A stretch of 64,000 nucleotides of DNA from Streptomyces marianii (GCF_005795905.1 NZ_VAWE01000001.1:3134501-3198500), one strand, 5' to 3'. Shown: positions 38,251 through 46,731, counted from the first letter of the stretch. Notes: generated from the letters alone by a model not told the origin. Program-made: numbers and translations.

Positions 38251-38272
38251 ACTCTAGTCCCTACGCGCGTAG
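38251..38272 (-). promoter_or_regulatory. Salvage operator and leaderless promoter of add
   Basis: The palindrome CTACGCGCGTAG (38261-38272) lies 4 nt upstream of the -10 TAGAGT (minus strand 38256-38251). Six nt then lead to ATG 38244. Confidence 0.75.
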
Positions 38273-38428
38273 AAGGCAGCTGCACGAATCACCTGTCGAT
38301 ACGTAACAGTGACCGTGCGGACGGGTGGAGTACACCTGCCCTTCTGAGACTGTTCTGCCGTGACTCCACCCACGCGCGAACGCGCGGGCTTCCCGTGCCG
38401 GTGGCCGCGCCGCCTCGCAGGGGGACGG

Positions 38429-38587
38429 CCCGGCCCTGCCGAGGACGTTCGACGCGCCGACGTGGTCCGCGTTCACGGTGAACCCGCACGCCGTGCGTGC
38501 GGACTTCGCCCGGGTGACGCGGTTTCCCTTCTCGGCTCGCCCGCAGGACGGGCGGGCGGGCGCGGGAGGTGCTGCGGGGTGGTCCAC
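38429..38587 (-). pseudogene. Remnant of a TnpB (IS200/IS605-type) transposase 3' end
   Basis: A minus-strand frame reads VDHPAAP...PSCGRAEKGNRVTRAKSARTACGFTVNADHVGASNVLGRAG. This matches in order the C-terminal zinc-ribbon and RuvC end of TnpB (pattern CxxCG..KxNRxxQAxFxCxxCGFxxxADxxxAxNVL). Two of the four zinc-binding Cys are lost (ARPSCG, SARTACGF), and nothing upstream matches the rest of the protein. A G+C-rich hairpin region at about 38372-38395, with GCGCG repeats, may be the old right end. The fragment fills most of the gap 38273-38655. Confidence 0.7.
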
Positions 38588-38655
38588 GGCTATGGCGGTC
38601 CGACCGGTGCTCCCCCATCGGCTGAAGCCGGTGGTCCCCTTGCTCAGGAGGATTG

Positions 38656-39516
38656 ATGGCACACCACCCACTGCCCCGCTGGTGGGGGCGCACGGCCGGC
38701 GCGGCGGGAACGGCCCGTGCCCGGTTCGAGGGGAACGCGGCACGAGGGGAACGGCGGAGCGGCACGGCCGCGCGGGCCCGGCTGGGCCGCGCCGTCCGGC
38801 CGGGCGGAGAGGCGGCGGACGGCGTCGTCACCGCAGTGGTGCTGGTGCTGCCGGACGGTGAGCCCGAGTCGGCACGCCGCCCGTCCGCGCTCGCCCGCGC
38901 CTCCGCCCTGCCACTGGCGCGCTCCCTGGCCCGGGCGGGCCGCGGGGACGGCCTCGTCGCGCACGTCGTGCGCTACGGCGGGCGCGGCTGGAACGGCACG
39001 GACGCCCGGCTCGCGACGGACGCGTCCCGGGCGGCGGACGAGGCGGTGCGGCGCTACGGTGACGTACCCGTCTGCCTGGCCGGACAGGGCATGGGAGGGC
39101 GGGCCGCCCTCCACGCGGCGGGGCACGGCGCCGTCAACTCCGTGCTGGCTCTCGCCCCTTGGCTGCCGGAGGACGACGTCGCGGCGCAACCCGAACCGGT
39201 GAAGCAGCTCGTGGGCCGCCGGGTCCTGATCGTGCACGGCACGAACGACGCGAGGAGCGATCCGGAGCTGTCGTACCGGCTGGCGGAGCGGGCGAAGAAG
39301 GCGAACCGGGACACGTGCCGGTTCGAGGTCCATTCGGACGGGCACGCGCTGCGGCAGTACCAGGTCGAGGTCCAGGCGCTGGCCGCGGACTTCGTCATCG
39401 GCTCCCTCCTCTCGCGCGCCTACGCCCGCCCCGTCGCGGACGCGCTCGCCGCGCCCCCGCCGCTGGGGCTCCGGATGCCGCTCGCCGCGGGCTTCGGGAG
39501 GGCGCTGCGCCACTGA
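38656..39516 (+). CDS. Alpha/beta hydrolase
   Basis: A 286-aa hydrolase-fold protein. The first 45 residues are basic and low-complexity. The nucleophile elbow is GQGMGG (Ser replaced by Met, if this is indeed the elbow GxSxG), the acid is likely the Asp in VHGTNDARSDPE, and the His is in HSDGHALRQY. The apparent G-Q-G-M-G elbow means the usual Ser is missing, so activity is uncertain. ATG 38656 follows AGGAGGA. The substrate is unknown; it may be a non-catalytic member of the fold. Confidence 0.75.
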   Translation: MAHHPLPRWWGRTAGAAGTARARFEGNAARGERRSGTAARARLGRAVRPGGEAADGVVTAVVLVLPDGEPESARRPSALARASALPLARSLARAGRGDGLVAHVVRYGGRGWNGTDARLATDASRAADEAVRRYGDVPVCLAGQGMGGRAALHAAGHGAVNSVLALAPWLPEDDVAAQPEPVKQLVGRRVLIVHGTNDARSDPELSYRLAERAKKANRDTCRFEVHSDGHALRQYQVEVQALAADFVIGSLLSRAYARPVADALAAPPPLGLRMPLAAGFGRALRH

Positions 39517-39742
39517 CGGCACGGGCCCGCCGTGCAGTACGTGCACCCCCAGGTCATCCGTTCGACAGGGGGGAACGGTCATGCCGGGCCCGGAGGCCAG
39601 CGGTCCTCTTACCGGACCGCGAAGAAGATGACGGGGGCCGGCGGTACGGGAACGCCGCCCCGGCGTCCCTCGCGCGGAGGGGCGCCGCACTCCGGTGCGC
39701 GGGCGCGTTCACCGGCGCGGCACCGGGCCCCAGGCGAGCGGC

Positions 39743-40696
39743 TCAGTCCGGAAGCAGGTTGCCCCGGCGCGACAGCAGGAACTTCTTGAACGCCGCCACC
39801 GGCGGAGTGTCCGCGTGCCCGTCCAGCCACGCCACCCCCACCTCCCGGATCGCCCGCGGTGCCGTCACCGTCAGCTCGACCACGCCCGGGCGCGGCACCG
39901 CCGGCGGGGGCAGCAGGGCCACGCCGAGACCCGCGGCGACCAGACCGCGCAGCGTCTCGGCCTCCTCCCCCTCGAACGCGACGCGCGGCGAGAATCCCGC
40001 CTCGGCGCAGAGCGCGTCGGTGATGCGCCGCAGCCCGTAGCCCGGTTCGAGGGTCACGAAGGTCTCGTCCGCCGCCTCGGCCAGCCGGACCCGTTTCCGG
40101 GTGGCGAGCCGGTGGTCGTCGGGCACGACGAGCCGCAGCCGCTGTTCGTCCAGGCGCCGGGCGACGAGGTCGGGTGCGTCCGGGACCGGTGAGGTGAGGC
40201 AGAGGTCGAGCTCGCCGGCCCGGAGCCGCTCGATCATCGCCTCGCCGTAGTTCTGCACGAGCGTGAAGCGGATCCGGGGGTGGTCGACGCGGAACGCCCG
40301 GATCAGTTCGGGCACGGTCTCGGAACCCATGGTGTGCAGGAATCCGAAGGCGACCTTGCCCCCGGACGGGTCGGCGTCGGCGCGTACCGACTCCGCCGCA
40401 CGTTCCACCTCGCCGAGCGCCCGCTCCACCGAGACGAGGAAGTCGCGGCCCGCTGGCGTCAGCGACACGGTGCGGCCCTTTCGGGTGAACAGCGTCACCC
40501 CCAGGTCCTGTTCGAGGCGGACCATGGCGCGCGACAGGGTCGACTGGGGCACGCCGAGTTCCTGCGCGGCCCTGGTCACATGCTCCTGCCGGGCGACCCC
40601 GGCGAAGTACGCCAGGCGCGGCGCGAGCAGCAGCCGCATGTCTTCTTCGTAACTGCTCGGTGACAGGTGAGCCTGTGAGCTGTATTCATGCGCCAT
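39743..40696 (-). CDS. LysR-family transcriptional regulator
   Basis: A 317-aa LysR regulator. The HTH (about residues 26-85) reads YFAGVARQEHVTRAAQELGVPQSTLSRAMVRLEQDLGVTLF, and TRKGRTVSLTPAG follows. The C-terminal effector domain has the type II periplasmic binding fold (KVAFGFLHTMGSETVPELI, GLVAAGLGVALLP). It is divergent from the MFS transporter across 62 bp with two inverted repeats, so it very probably controls that transporter. ATG 40696 is chosen; a start at about 40640 (MRLLLAPRL) is possible. Confidence 0.9.
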   Translation of the reverse strand: MAHEYSSQAHLSPSSYEEDMRLLLAPRLAYFAGVARQEHVTRAAQELGVPQSTLSRAMVRLEQDLGVTLFTRKGRTVSLTPAGRDFLVSVERALGEVERAAESVRADADPSGGKVAFGFLHTMGSETVPELIRAFRVDHPRIRFTLVQNYGEAMIERLRAGELDLCLTSPVPDAPDLVARRLDEQRLRLVVPDDHRLATRKRVRLAEAADETFVTLEPGYGLRRITDALCAEAGFSPRVAFEGEEAETLRGLVAAGLGVALLPPPAVPRPGVVELTVTAPRAIREVGVAWLDGHADTPPVAAFKKFLLSRRGNLLPD

Positions 40697-40697
40697 G

Positions 40698-40744
40698 GGA
40701 ACGATTAAAGCCGTTCCATGCATTGGACGCATCAAAACGATGCG
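40698..40744. promoter_or_regulatory. Twin inverted repeats between lysR and MFS genes
   Basis: GGAACG-n8-CGTTCC (40698-40717) and CGCATC-n5-GATGCG (40728-40744) are both perfect. They fit LysR binding sites controlling the divergent promoters. Confidence 0.6.
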
Positions 40745-40758
40745 CCTACCTTCGAAGT

Positions 40759-42054
40759 ATGCCTTCCGCAAGTACCGGGGCGCCCACCACCGTGGGTGCC
40801 CTCTCCTCGCCGTCCCCCGAACCCACCTCGTCGCGCCTCGCTCCCGGAGCCCCCGGCTACCGGCGGATGAGCTTCGCGCTCTTCTCCGCGGGCGTGGCCA
40901 CCTTCGCCCTCCTCTACTCCACCCAGGCCCTGCTGCCCGCCCTGTCCGACGACTTCGGCGTGACCGCGAGCGCGGCCAGCTGGACGGTCTCCGCGGCCAC
41001 CGGGGCGCTCGCCCTGTGCGTGCTGCCGCTGAGTGCGCTGTCCGAGCGGTTCGGCCGGGTGCGGCTGATGACGGTGTCCCTGGTGGTGGCGACGGTCCTG
41101 GGGCTGCTGGTGCCGCTCGCGCCCGGCCCGGAGTGGCTGGTGGCCCTGCGTGCGGTCCAGGGCGCGGCACTGGCCGGCGTCCCCGCCTCGGCGATGGCGT
41201 ACCTGGCGGAGGAGGTGCGCCCGCAGGCGCTGGTCGCCGCGATCGGGCTGTTCGTCGCCGGCAACAGCATCGGCGGGATGAGCGGCCGGATCGTGACCGG
41301 CTGGGTCTCGCAGGCCTGGGGCTGGCGGGCAGCGCTCGCCGCGGTCGGGCTGATGGCGGTGGTCTGCACCGTCGCGTTCCGGCTGCTGCTGCCGAAGGCG
41401 CGGAACTTCACGCCCGGTTCGCTGAACCCGAGCGCGTTGGCGCGCACCGTCCGCGGTCATCTGTCGGATCCTCTGCTGATGCGGCTGTACGGGATCGGCG
41501 CACTGTTCATGACGGTCTTCGGCGCGGTCTACACCGTGATCGGCTACCGCCTCGTCGGCGCCCCGTTCGGCCTCCCCCAGGGTGTCGTCGGCTCCGTCTT
41601 CCTGGTCTATCTGGTCGGCACGGTCGCGTCGGCCGCCGCGGGCCGTCTCGTGGGCAGGCTGGGCCGGCGCGGTGCGCTCTACCTCGCGGTCGGCACGACG
41701 GCGGCGGGTCTGCTGCTGTCGCTCGCCGACTCGCTGACCGCGGTGCTCCTGGGCCTGGTGCTGATCACGGCGGGCTTCTTCGCGGGGCACGCGGTGGCCT
41801 CCTCCTCGGTCAGCCGTACCGCGACGACGGGCCGCGCCCAGGCCTCGGCCCTGTACCAGTCCGCTTACTACCTGGGCAGCAGCGCGGGCGGCACGCTGGG
41901 CGCGGTCGCCTTCCACTCCGGCGGCTGGGCGGGCACGGTCCTGCTGGGGCTGCTCGCGGTGCTCGGCGTCGTGTCGATCACGCTGTACGGGTCGTACGCG
42001 GCACGTGCGCGGGAACGCCGGCCGATTCTCTCCGCGGCGGCAGTTCGCCACTGA
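40759..42054 (+). CDS. MFS transporter (drug:H+ antiporter type)
   Basis: A 431-aa permease with 12 predicted helices after a 35-residue Ser/Pro head. The loop between helices 2 and 3 has SALSERFGRVRL, the MFS motif A equivalent, and helix 5 has the antiporter-like GNSIGGMSGRIVTGW. The style (YSTQALLPALSDDFGVTASAASWTVSA) matches YnfM/arabinose-efflux-like transporters. The substrate is unknown, and control by the divergent LysR protein is likely. The start is ATG 40759. Confidence 0.9.
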   Translation: MPSASTGAPTTVGALSSPSPEPTSSRLAPGAPGYRRMSFALFSAGVATFALLYSTQALLPALSDDFGVTASAASWTVSAATGALALCVLPLSALSERFGRVRLMTVSLVVATVLGLLVPLAPGPEWLVALRAVQGAALAGVPASAMAYLAEEVRPQALVAAIGLFVAGNSIGGMSGRIVTGWVSQAWGWRAALAAVGLMAVVCTVAFRLLLPKARNFTPGSLNPSALARTVRGHLSDPLLMRLYGIGALFMTVFGAVYTVIGYRLVGAPFGLPQGVVGSVFLVYLVGTVASAAAGRLVGRLGRRGALYLAVGTTAAGLLLSLADSLTAVLLGLVLITAGFFAGHAVASSSVSRTATTGRAQASALYQSAYYLGSSAGGTLGAVAFHSGGWAGTVLLGLLAVLGVVSITLYGSYAARARERRPILSAAAVRH

Positions 42055-42178
42055 GGCCCGTGTGACGACGGTCCCGGAAATCCGCCGAATCGGTCCTCTC
42101 CTCCCTACAACCGCGGCTCCCCCGTACGCGTCCAAAGGTCGAGGCAACCGCGCCGGGCGTACAGGGGAGTTGGTGACC

Positions 42179-42892
42179 GTGAGTCGTGCAGGACACCGGG
42201 GGACCATACGGAGACGGGGTGGTGTCGCCCTCGGCATCACCGGGCTGGTGGTGCCGTTGGGCTTCGCGCTCGGAGCCGCGCCGGCCCAGGCGGCGTCGTG
42301 CACGACGTCGACCGGGCCGTACCAGAGGCAGGTCGAGAAGTTCATGGGCCTGAAGGTCGACGGGCGGCAGTCGCCGTCCGACTGCAAGGCGATCCAGACC
42401 TTCCAGCGCTGGCACGGGATCACCCCGACCATCGGCTACGCGGGTCCGGTCACCTGGCGCACGATGAACACGATCCTCGCCCAACGGGCCGCGGGCACGA
42501 CCCCGAACAAGGCCGGCACGTGCCCGACCGACAAGGGGCGCATCGCCTGTGTCGACCTGACCAGGCAGCTGAGCTGGATCCAGGACGGCTCGAAGCTGAA
42601 GTACGGGCCGGTGCCGGTGCGGACCGGGCGGGACGGCGCGGAGACCCGGACCGGCGCGAAGCGGGTCTACTACCGCAGCGCCAACCACTGGTCGACGATC
42701 TACAAGGTGTGGATGCCGTACTCGCAGTTCTTCGACGGAGGGCAGGCGTTCCACTCGGTCACCAAGAGCATGTACAACCCGCCGGGCTCCGGCGGCTGCG
42801 TCAATATGCGGCCGGCGGACGCCAAGGCGTACTGGAACCTGCTCAAGAACGGGGACGACGTGTACGTCTACGGCCGCAAGCCCGGAACCTGA
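42179..42892 (+). CDS. Secreted L,D-transpeptidase-like protein with peptidoglycan-binding domain
   Basis: A 237-aa exported protein. The signal peptide (RRRGGVALGITGLVVPLGFALGAAPAQA) ends at about residue 38. A peptidoglycan-binding-like region follows (VEKFMGLKVDGRQSPSDCKAIQTFQ). The YkuD domain has the catalytic region FHSVTKSMYNPPGSGGCVNMRPADAKAYW, cited here only for its His and Cys. The nucleophile motif is SGGC instead of SHGC: Cys and the upstream His are kept. GTG 42179 has GGAG 9 nt upstream; GTG 42173 is an alternative. It should cross-link peptidoglycan or anchor proteins. Confidence 0.85.
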   Translation: MSRAGHRGTIRRRGGVALGITGLVVPLGFALGAAPAQAASCTTSTGPYQRQVEKFMGLKVDGRQSPSDCKAIQTFQRWHGITPTIGYAGPVTWRTMNTILAQRAAGTTPNKAGTCPTDKGRIACVDLTRQLSWIQDGSKLKYGPVPVRTGRDGAETRTGAKRVYYRSANHWSTIYKVWMPYSQFFDGGQAFHSVTKSMYNPPGSGGCVNMRPADAKAYWNLLKNGDDVYVYGRKPGT

Positions 42893-42958
42893 CGCTCGTT
42901 GTCAGTCCGCTCCGGTAGCGTCCGAAGGGCTGGTGCGGATGGCGACAGGGGTGGACCC

Positions 42959-43945
42959 ATGGGTGATCTGGCAACGACGCAGGACCTCGAGTCCCGGCTG
43001 GAGGGCTACCGGACGGAGCTCACCGGTTACTGCTACCGCATGCTCGGATCGGCCTTCGAGGCGGAGGACGCGGTCCAGGACACCATGGTGCGGGCCTGGA
43101 AGAGCTTCGAGAAGTTCGAGGGGAGGTCCTCGCTGCGTTCCTGGCTGTACCGCATCGCCACGAACGTGTGCCTGGACATGCTGAACGCGGGCAACCGCCG
43201 GGCCCGCCCGATGGACCTGACCGACGCCACCCCGGTGGCCCAGGCGCAGCTCACCGCCCGTTCGGAGATCACCTGGCTGGAACCGGTGCCGGACGGGCGG
43301 GTGCTGCCTTCGGTGGCAGACCCGGCCGACACGGCGGTGGCGCGGGAGTCGATCAGACTGGCGTTCGTCGCGGCGCTGCAGCACCTGCCGCCGAAGCAGC
43401 GCGCGGTGCTGATCCTGCGGGAGGTGCTGGCCTGGAAGGCCGCCGAGGTGGCCGAGCTGCTGGGCACGTCCGTCGCCTCGGTCAACAGCGCGCTCCAGCG
43501 GGCCCGCGCCACCCTCGCCGAGTACGACCTCTCGGACTCCGATCCCGCGGACCCGCTCGACCGGGAGCAGCAGAAGCTGCTGGAGCGCTATGTCGCCGCC
43601 TTCGAGGGGTACGACATGCAGGCGCTCACGGCACTGCTGCGTGAGGACGCGACGATGTCCATGCCGCCGTACGACCTGTGGCTGCGCGGCCACGACGACA
43701 TCGTGGGCTGGATGCTCAACGTCGGTGAGGTGTGCCGCGGCTCGAAGCTGGTGCCCACGGTGGCCAACGGCTCGCCGGCCTTCGCCCAGTACCACACGAG
43801 CCGGGACGGCGAGGGGTACGAGCCCTGGGCGCTGATCGTGCTGGAGATCGCCGGCAGCCGGATCGGCGCGATGGACTTCTACCTGGACACCAAGCGCTGG
43901 TTCCCGCTGTTCGGACTGCCGGAGCGGCTCAGCGCCGGGGGCTGA
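42959..43945 (+). CDS. ECF sigma factor with C-terminal SnoaL-like domain
   Basis: A 328-aa sigma factor. Region 2 ([29 protein letters not shown]) and region 4 ([44 protein letters not shown]; landmarks only) are complete. A further 120 residues ([42 protein letters not shown] as landmark start) form a SnoaL-like fold, as in the SigJ/SigG-like ECF groups, where this extension modulates activity instead of an anti-sigma factor. The start is ATG 42959. Its 3' end overlaps the convergent STAS gene by 17 bp. Confidence 0.9.
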   Translation: MGDLATTQDLESRLEGYRTELTGYCYRMLGSAFEAEDAVQDTMVRAWKSFEKFEGRSSLRSWLYRIATNVCLDMLNAGNRRARPMDLTDATPVAQAQLTARSEITWLEPVPDGRVLPSVADPADTAVARESIRLAFVAALQHLPPKQRAVLILREVLAWKAAEVAELLGTSVASVNSALQRARATLAEYDLSDSDPADPLDREQQKLLERYVAAFEGYDMQALTALLREDATMSMPPYDLWLRGHDDIVGWMLNVGEVCRGSKLVPTVANGSPAFAQYHTSRDGEGYEPWALIVLEIAGSRIGAMDFYLDTKRWFPLFGLPERLSAGG

Positions 43946-44249
43946 CCGGCGAGGGCCGGTCCGGGTCGTCGTCGCCCAGTCCGGCGAGGGCGAGCAGCGT
44001 GAGCAGTTCGGGACCGGCGTTCGCCAGGTGCAGCTCCCGGCCGAGTCTGCGGGCGGTGAGCCTCAGCCGGGCGACGGCCTCGACGGCGGTCAGATCGGCG
44101 ACGGTCAGCCGGGCCGCGTCGCACACGACCTCCCGGCCGGCGCAGTCCCCGGTGGCTCGTCTCCGCAGCCGGGCGCACAACAGCGGCACATCGGCCGGGG
44201 TGATCCGGCCGATGAGCTCCACGACGATCGGCTGCCGAGTGCTGTCCAC
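43929..44249 (-). CDS. STAS-domain protein (anti-sigma factor antagonist-like)
   Basis: A 106-aa single STAS domain: [57 protein letters not shown]. The usual phosphorylatable Ser/Thr position (DxSGxxFxDSxG in SpoIIAA) is replaced by [13 protein letters not shown], with a Thr at a comparable place. It would bind an anti-sigma kinase. GTG 44249 is the start. The tail ([14 protein letters not shown]) overlaps the end of the convergent sigma gene. Confidence 0.78.
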   Translation of the reverse strand: MDSTRQPIVVELIGRITPADVPLLCARLRRRATGDCAGREVVCDAARLTVADLTAVEAVARLRLTARRLGRELHLANAGPELLTLLALAGLGDDDPDRPSPVSPRR

Positions 44250-44341
44250 ACGAGAGGAGACCGCGCCCGCGACGGCGACTCATCGGTCGGCACGGCCACT
44301 TCCCGCTTGGGGCCGGTGCGCGTGGGAGACCGGGTGGGAAG

Positions 44342-44461
44342 TCAGCCGACGGGGAAGGCCCCGTGTCGATCCTCTGGTGCGTCCGTCTCCTCCCGGAGAC
44401 GGACGAGGCCGTCCCACTCCTGGCCGTGAGGTGCCGGTGGGTCGACGCTGAGTGCGCCCAT
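44342..44461 (-). CDS. Putative 39-aa protein upstream of the STAS gene
   Basis: A short frame with a strong ribosome-binding site (AGAGGAG, 6 nt before ATG 44461), giving MGALSVDPPAPHGQEWDGLVRLREE... and a normal stop. It is soluble, acidic and has no motif. It lies about 90 bp upstream of the STAS gene on the same strand. It may be real or a short leader; conservation would decide. Confidence 0.4.
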   Translation of the reverse strand: MGALSVDPPAPHGQEWDGLVRLREETDAPEDRHGAFPVG

Positions 44462-44579
44462 GGCGGTCTCCTCTGTCGGTGCGTCACCGGGTCCAGCATG
44501 CCGAACGGGACCGGCGGCCCACCACCGGTCCCGTTCGCCCGAAAGACGTCACCCGGGCCCGTGCCCGCGCTCGCCCGGG

Positions 44580-45857
44580 TCAGGCGATGCGCTCCAGCAC
44601 CACCGGGGTCGCCTCGTACGAGGCGCCCGGTGCGGCGATGTCGAAGGAGCCCTCCAGGGACTGCAGGGCGTAGTCGAACTTCTCGGGGGTGTCCGTGTGC
44701 AGGGTCATCAGCGGGGCGCCCGCGGTGACCTCGTCGCCGGGCTTGGCGTGGAGTTCGACGCCCGCGCCCGCCTGCACCGGGTCCTCCTTGCGGGCCCGGC
44801 CGGCTCCCAGGCGCCAGGCCGCCACGCCGACCTCGTAGGCGTCGAGACGGGTCAGCACGCCCGAGGCCGGAGCCGTGATCACATGCTGCTCGCGGGCGAC
44901 CGGCAGCGCGGCGTCCGGGTCGCCGCCCTGTGCGGCGATCATGCGGCGCCAGACGTCCATCGCCGAACCGTCGGCCAGGGCCTTCGCCGGGTCGGCGTCC
45001 TTGATCCCCGCCGCGTCGAGCATCTCACGGGCCAGTGCGATGGTCAGCTCCACGACGTCCGCCGGGCCGCCGCCCGCCAGCACCTCGACGGACTCGCGGA
45101 CCTCCAGGGCGTTGCCCGCGGTGAGGCCGAGCGGCGTCGACATGTCGGTCAGCAGCGCGACGGTCTTCACCCCGTGGTCCGTACCGAGGCCGACCATGGT
45201 GGAGGCGAGCTCGCGGGCGTCCTCGATGTTCTTCATGAAGGCGCCGGTACCGACCTTCACGTCCAGCACGAGCGAGCCCGTGCCCTCGGCGATCTTCTTG
45301 GACATGATCGAGGAGGCGATCAGCGGGATGGCCTCGACCGTGCCGGTGACGTCGCGCAGGGCGTACAGCTTCTTGTCGGCGGGGGCGAGCCCGTCGCCCG
45401 CGGCGCAGATGACCGCGCCGGTGGTGTCGAGGACCCGCAGCATCTCCTCGTTGGACAGCAGCGCCCGCCAGCCGGGGATGGACTCCAGCTTGTCGAGCGT
45501 GCCGCCGGTGTGGCCGAGGCCACGGCCGGAGAGCTGGGGAACGGCTGCGCCGCAGGCGGCTACCAGCGGGGCCAGCGGGAGCGTGATCTTGTCACCCACG
45601 CCGCCCGTGGAGTGCTTGTCGGCGGTCGGGCGCGACAGTGACGAGAAGTCCATGCGCTCGCCGGACCCGATCATCGCGGCGGTCCAGCGGGCGATCTCCG
45701 TACGGTTCATGCCGTTCAGCAGGATCGCCATCGCCAGCGCCGACATCTGCTCGTCGGCGACCTCGCCGCGGGTGTACGCGTCGATGACCCAGTCGATCTG
45801 CTCGGGAGTGAGCTCGCCTCGGTCGCGCTTGGTGCGGATGACGGAGATGGCGTCCAT
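44580..45857 (-). CDS. deoA: Thymidine phosphorylase
   Basis: A 425-aa enzyme splitting thymidine and deoxyuridine into base and 2-deoxyribose-1-phosphate. Family motifs: AMAILLNGMNRTEIARWT, the phosphate-binding region STGGVGDKITLPLAPLVAACG, SGRGLGHTGGTLDKLESIPG (the phosphorylase signature), and VLDVKVGTGAFMK. The C-terminal domain (PVQAGAGVELHAKPGDEV) is complete. ATG 45857 is chosen, since the open frame upstream enters a hairpin. It lies downstream of cdd, separated by the MITE-like repeat and a stem-loop, so operon read-through may be modulated there. Confidence 0.94.
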   Translation of the reverse strand: MDAISVIRTKRDRGELTPEQIDWVIDAYTRGEVADEQMSALAMAILLNGMNRTEIARWTAAMIGSGERMDFSSLSRPTADKHSTGGVGDKITLPLAPLVAACGAAVPQLSGRGLGHTGGTLDKLESIPGWRALLSNEEMLRVLDTTGAVICAAGDGLAPADKKLYALRDVTGTVEAIPLIASSIMSKKIAEGTGSLVLDVKVGTGAFMKNIEDARELASTMVGLGTDHGVKTVALLTDMSTPLGLTAGNALEVRESVEVLAGGGPADVVELTIALAREMLDAAGIKDADPAKALADGSAMDVWRRMIAAQGGDPDAALPVAREQHVITAPASGVLTRLDAYEVGVAAWRLGAGRARKEDPVQAGAGVELHAKPGDEVTAGAPLMTLHTDTPEKFDYALQSLEGSFDIAAPGASYEATPVVLERIA

Positions 45858-45905
45858 GTGCTTTGGGTCCTTCCGGGTGCGAACCAGGTGGTGCGGGAAT
45901 GTCGC

Positions 45906-45934
45906 GGCCCCTCCGCCGGAACAGCGGAGGGGCC
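45906..45934 (-). terminator. Hairpin between cdd and deoA
   Basis: A perfect 11-bp stem GGCCCCTCCGC with GCGGAGGGGCC and a 7-nt loop, 49 bp upstream of deoA. A terminator of cdd or an attenuator reducing deoA expression. Confidence 0.6.
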
Positions 45935-45958
45935 GCCGGGTCATGGCCCTGCGGGGCC

Positions 45959-46254
45959 TAGTGCCGCCTCGGGCAAGGTGTGCCCGTCAAGGAGCGGCGT
46001 CCGGTGCACGGGGTCTCCCCCGGCCCTCCGGCCGAGGGAGTGGGGCCTCCCCAGGCCCTCCGGCCGAGGGAGTGGGGCCTCCCCAGGCCCTCCCGGGCCG
46101 AGGGGGTGGGGCCTCCCCAGGCCCTCCCGGGCCGAGGGGAAGAACGCAAGGTGCCGGATCGACCCCGTAGGGGGCCTACTCGGTTGATCCGGCAACGCCG
46201 CGAGCCGCCGTGCCGGGCGCCGCGACGGAGCGAACGCTGCCCGACGCGGCACTA
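45959..46254. repeat. MITE-like element, copy 2
   Basis: A second copy of the element at 4834-5158. Its ends read TAGTGCCGCCTCGGGCAAGG and, inward from the right, TAGTGCCGCGTCGGGCAGCG. It has one fewer 32-bp unit and two 33-bp variants, and the same hairpin CCGGATCGACC/GGTTGATCCGG (about 46153-46194). The right terminus supplies the cdd stop codon (CTA, 46252-46254). The end-specific bases differ from copy 1 but match each other within each copy. Confidence 0.82.
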
Positions 46255-46731
46255 GCCGAGCTCCTCCGGGCCGAGCTCCTCCGGGCCGAGCTTCTCCGGG
46301 CCGAGCTTCTGCGGGCCGAGCTTCTGCGGGCCGAAGGCCAGGGGCAGCATCTCGGCGAGGGGCAGGATGCCCGCCTCGGTCTCCAGCAGCAGGCCGGGGC
46401 CGCCGAACTCGTACAGCAGCTGGCGGCAGCGGCCGCACGGCATCAGTACGTCGCCGTTGCCGTCCACACAGGTGAAGTGCGTGAGCCGGCCACCGCCCGA
46501 GGCGTTCAGCTGCGAGACGAGCCCGCACTCGGCGCACAGCGACAGTCCGTACGAGGCGTTCTCGACGTTGCAGCCGCTGACCGTGCGACCGTCGTCGACG
46601 AGGGCGGCCGCGCCGACCGGGTAGCCCGAGTACGGGACGTACGCGTGGGACATCGCGTCCCGCGCCGCCTCCCGCAGGGCTCCCCAGTCGACGGCGCCGG
46701 CGTCGGCCGCCGGCGCGGGGCCGGGCGTCAC
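46252..46731 (-). CDS. cdd: Cytidine deaminase with C-terminal GPxxL repeat tail
   Basis: A 159-aa enzyme deaminating (deoxy)cytidine to (deoxy)uridine, feeding DeoA. The core is complete: YVPYSGYPVGAAAL, CNVENASYGLSLCAEC (zinc Cys and catalytic Glu region) and MPCGRCRQLLYEFG. The usual protein ends soon after LPLAF. Here 26 extra residues follow as five GPxxL units plus a Gly (GPQKL twice, GPEKL, GPEEL twice). The stop codon is formed by the first bases of the adjacent MITE-like element. GTG 46731 overlaps the permease stop (GTGA). Confidence 0.93.
   Translation of the reverse strand: MTPGPAPAADAGAVDWGALREAARDAMSHAYVPYSGYPVGAAALVDDGRTVSGCNVENASYGLSLCAECGLVSQLNASGGGRLTHFTCVDGNGDVLMPCGRCRQLLYEFGGPGLLLETEAGILPLAEMLPLAFGPQKLGPQKLGPEKLGPEELGPEELG
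46255..46332 (-). repeat. 15-bp tandem repeat within the cdd 3' end
   Basis: Five 15-bp units encode GPxxL pentapeptides, with only the third and fourth codons of the unit varying (Gln/Glu, Lys/Glu). Directly adjacent to the MITE terminus. Confidence 0.85.

Noticed and set aside
38478..38861. A plus-strand frame of 127 codons over the TnpB remnant
   Set aside because: It is antisense to the remnant and overlaps the start of the hydrolase gene in another frame.
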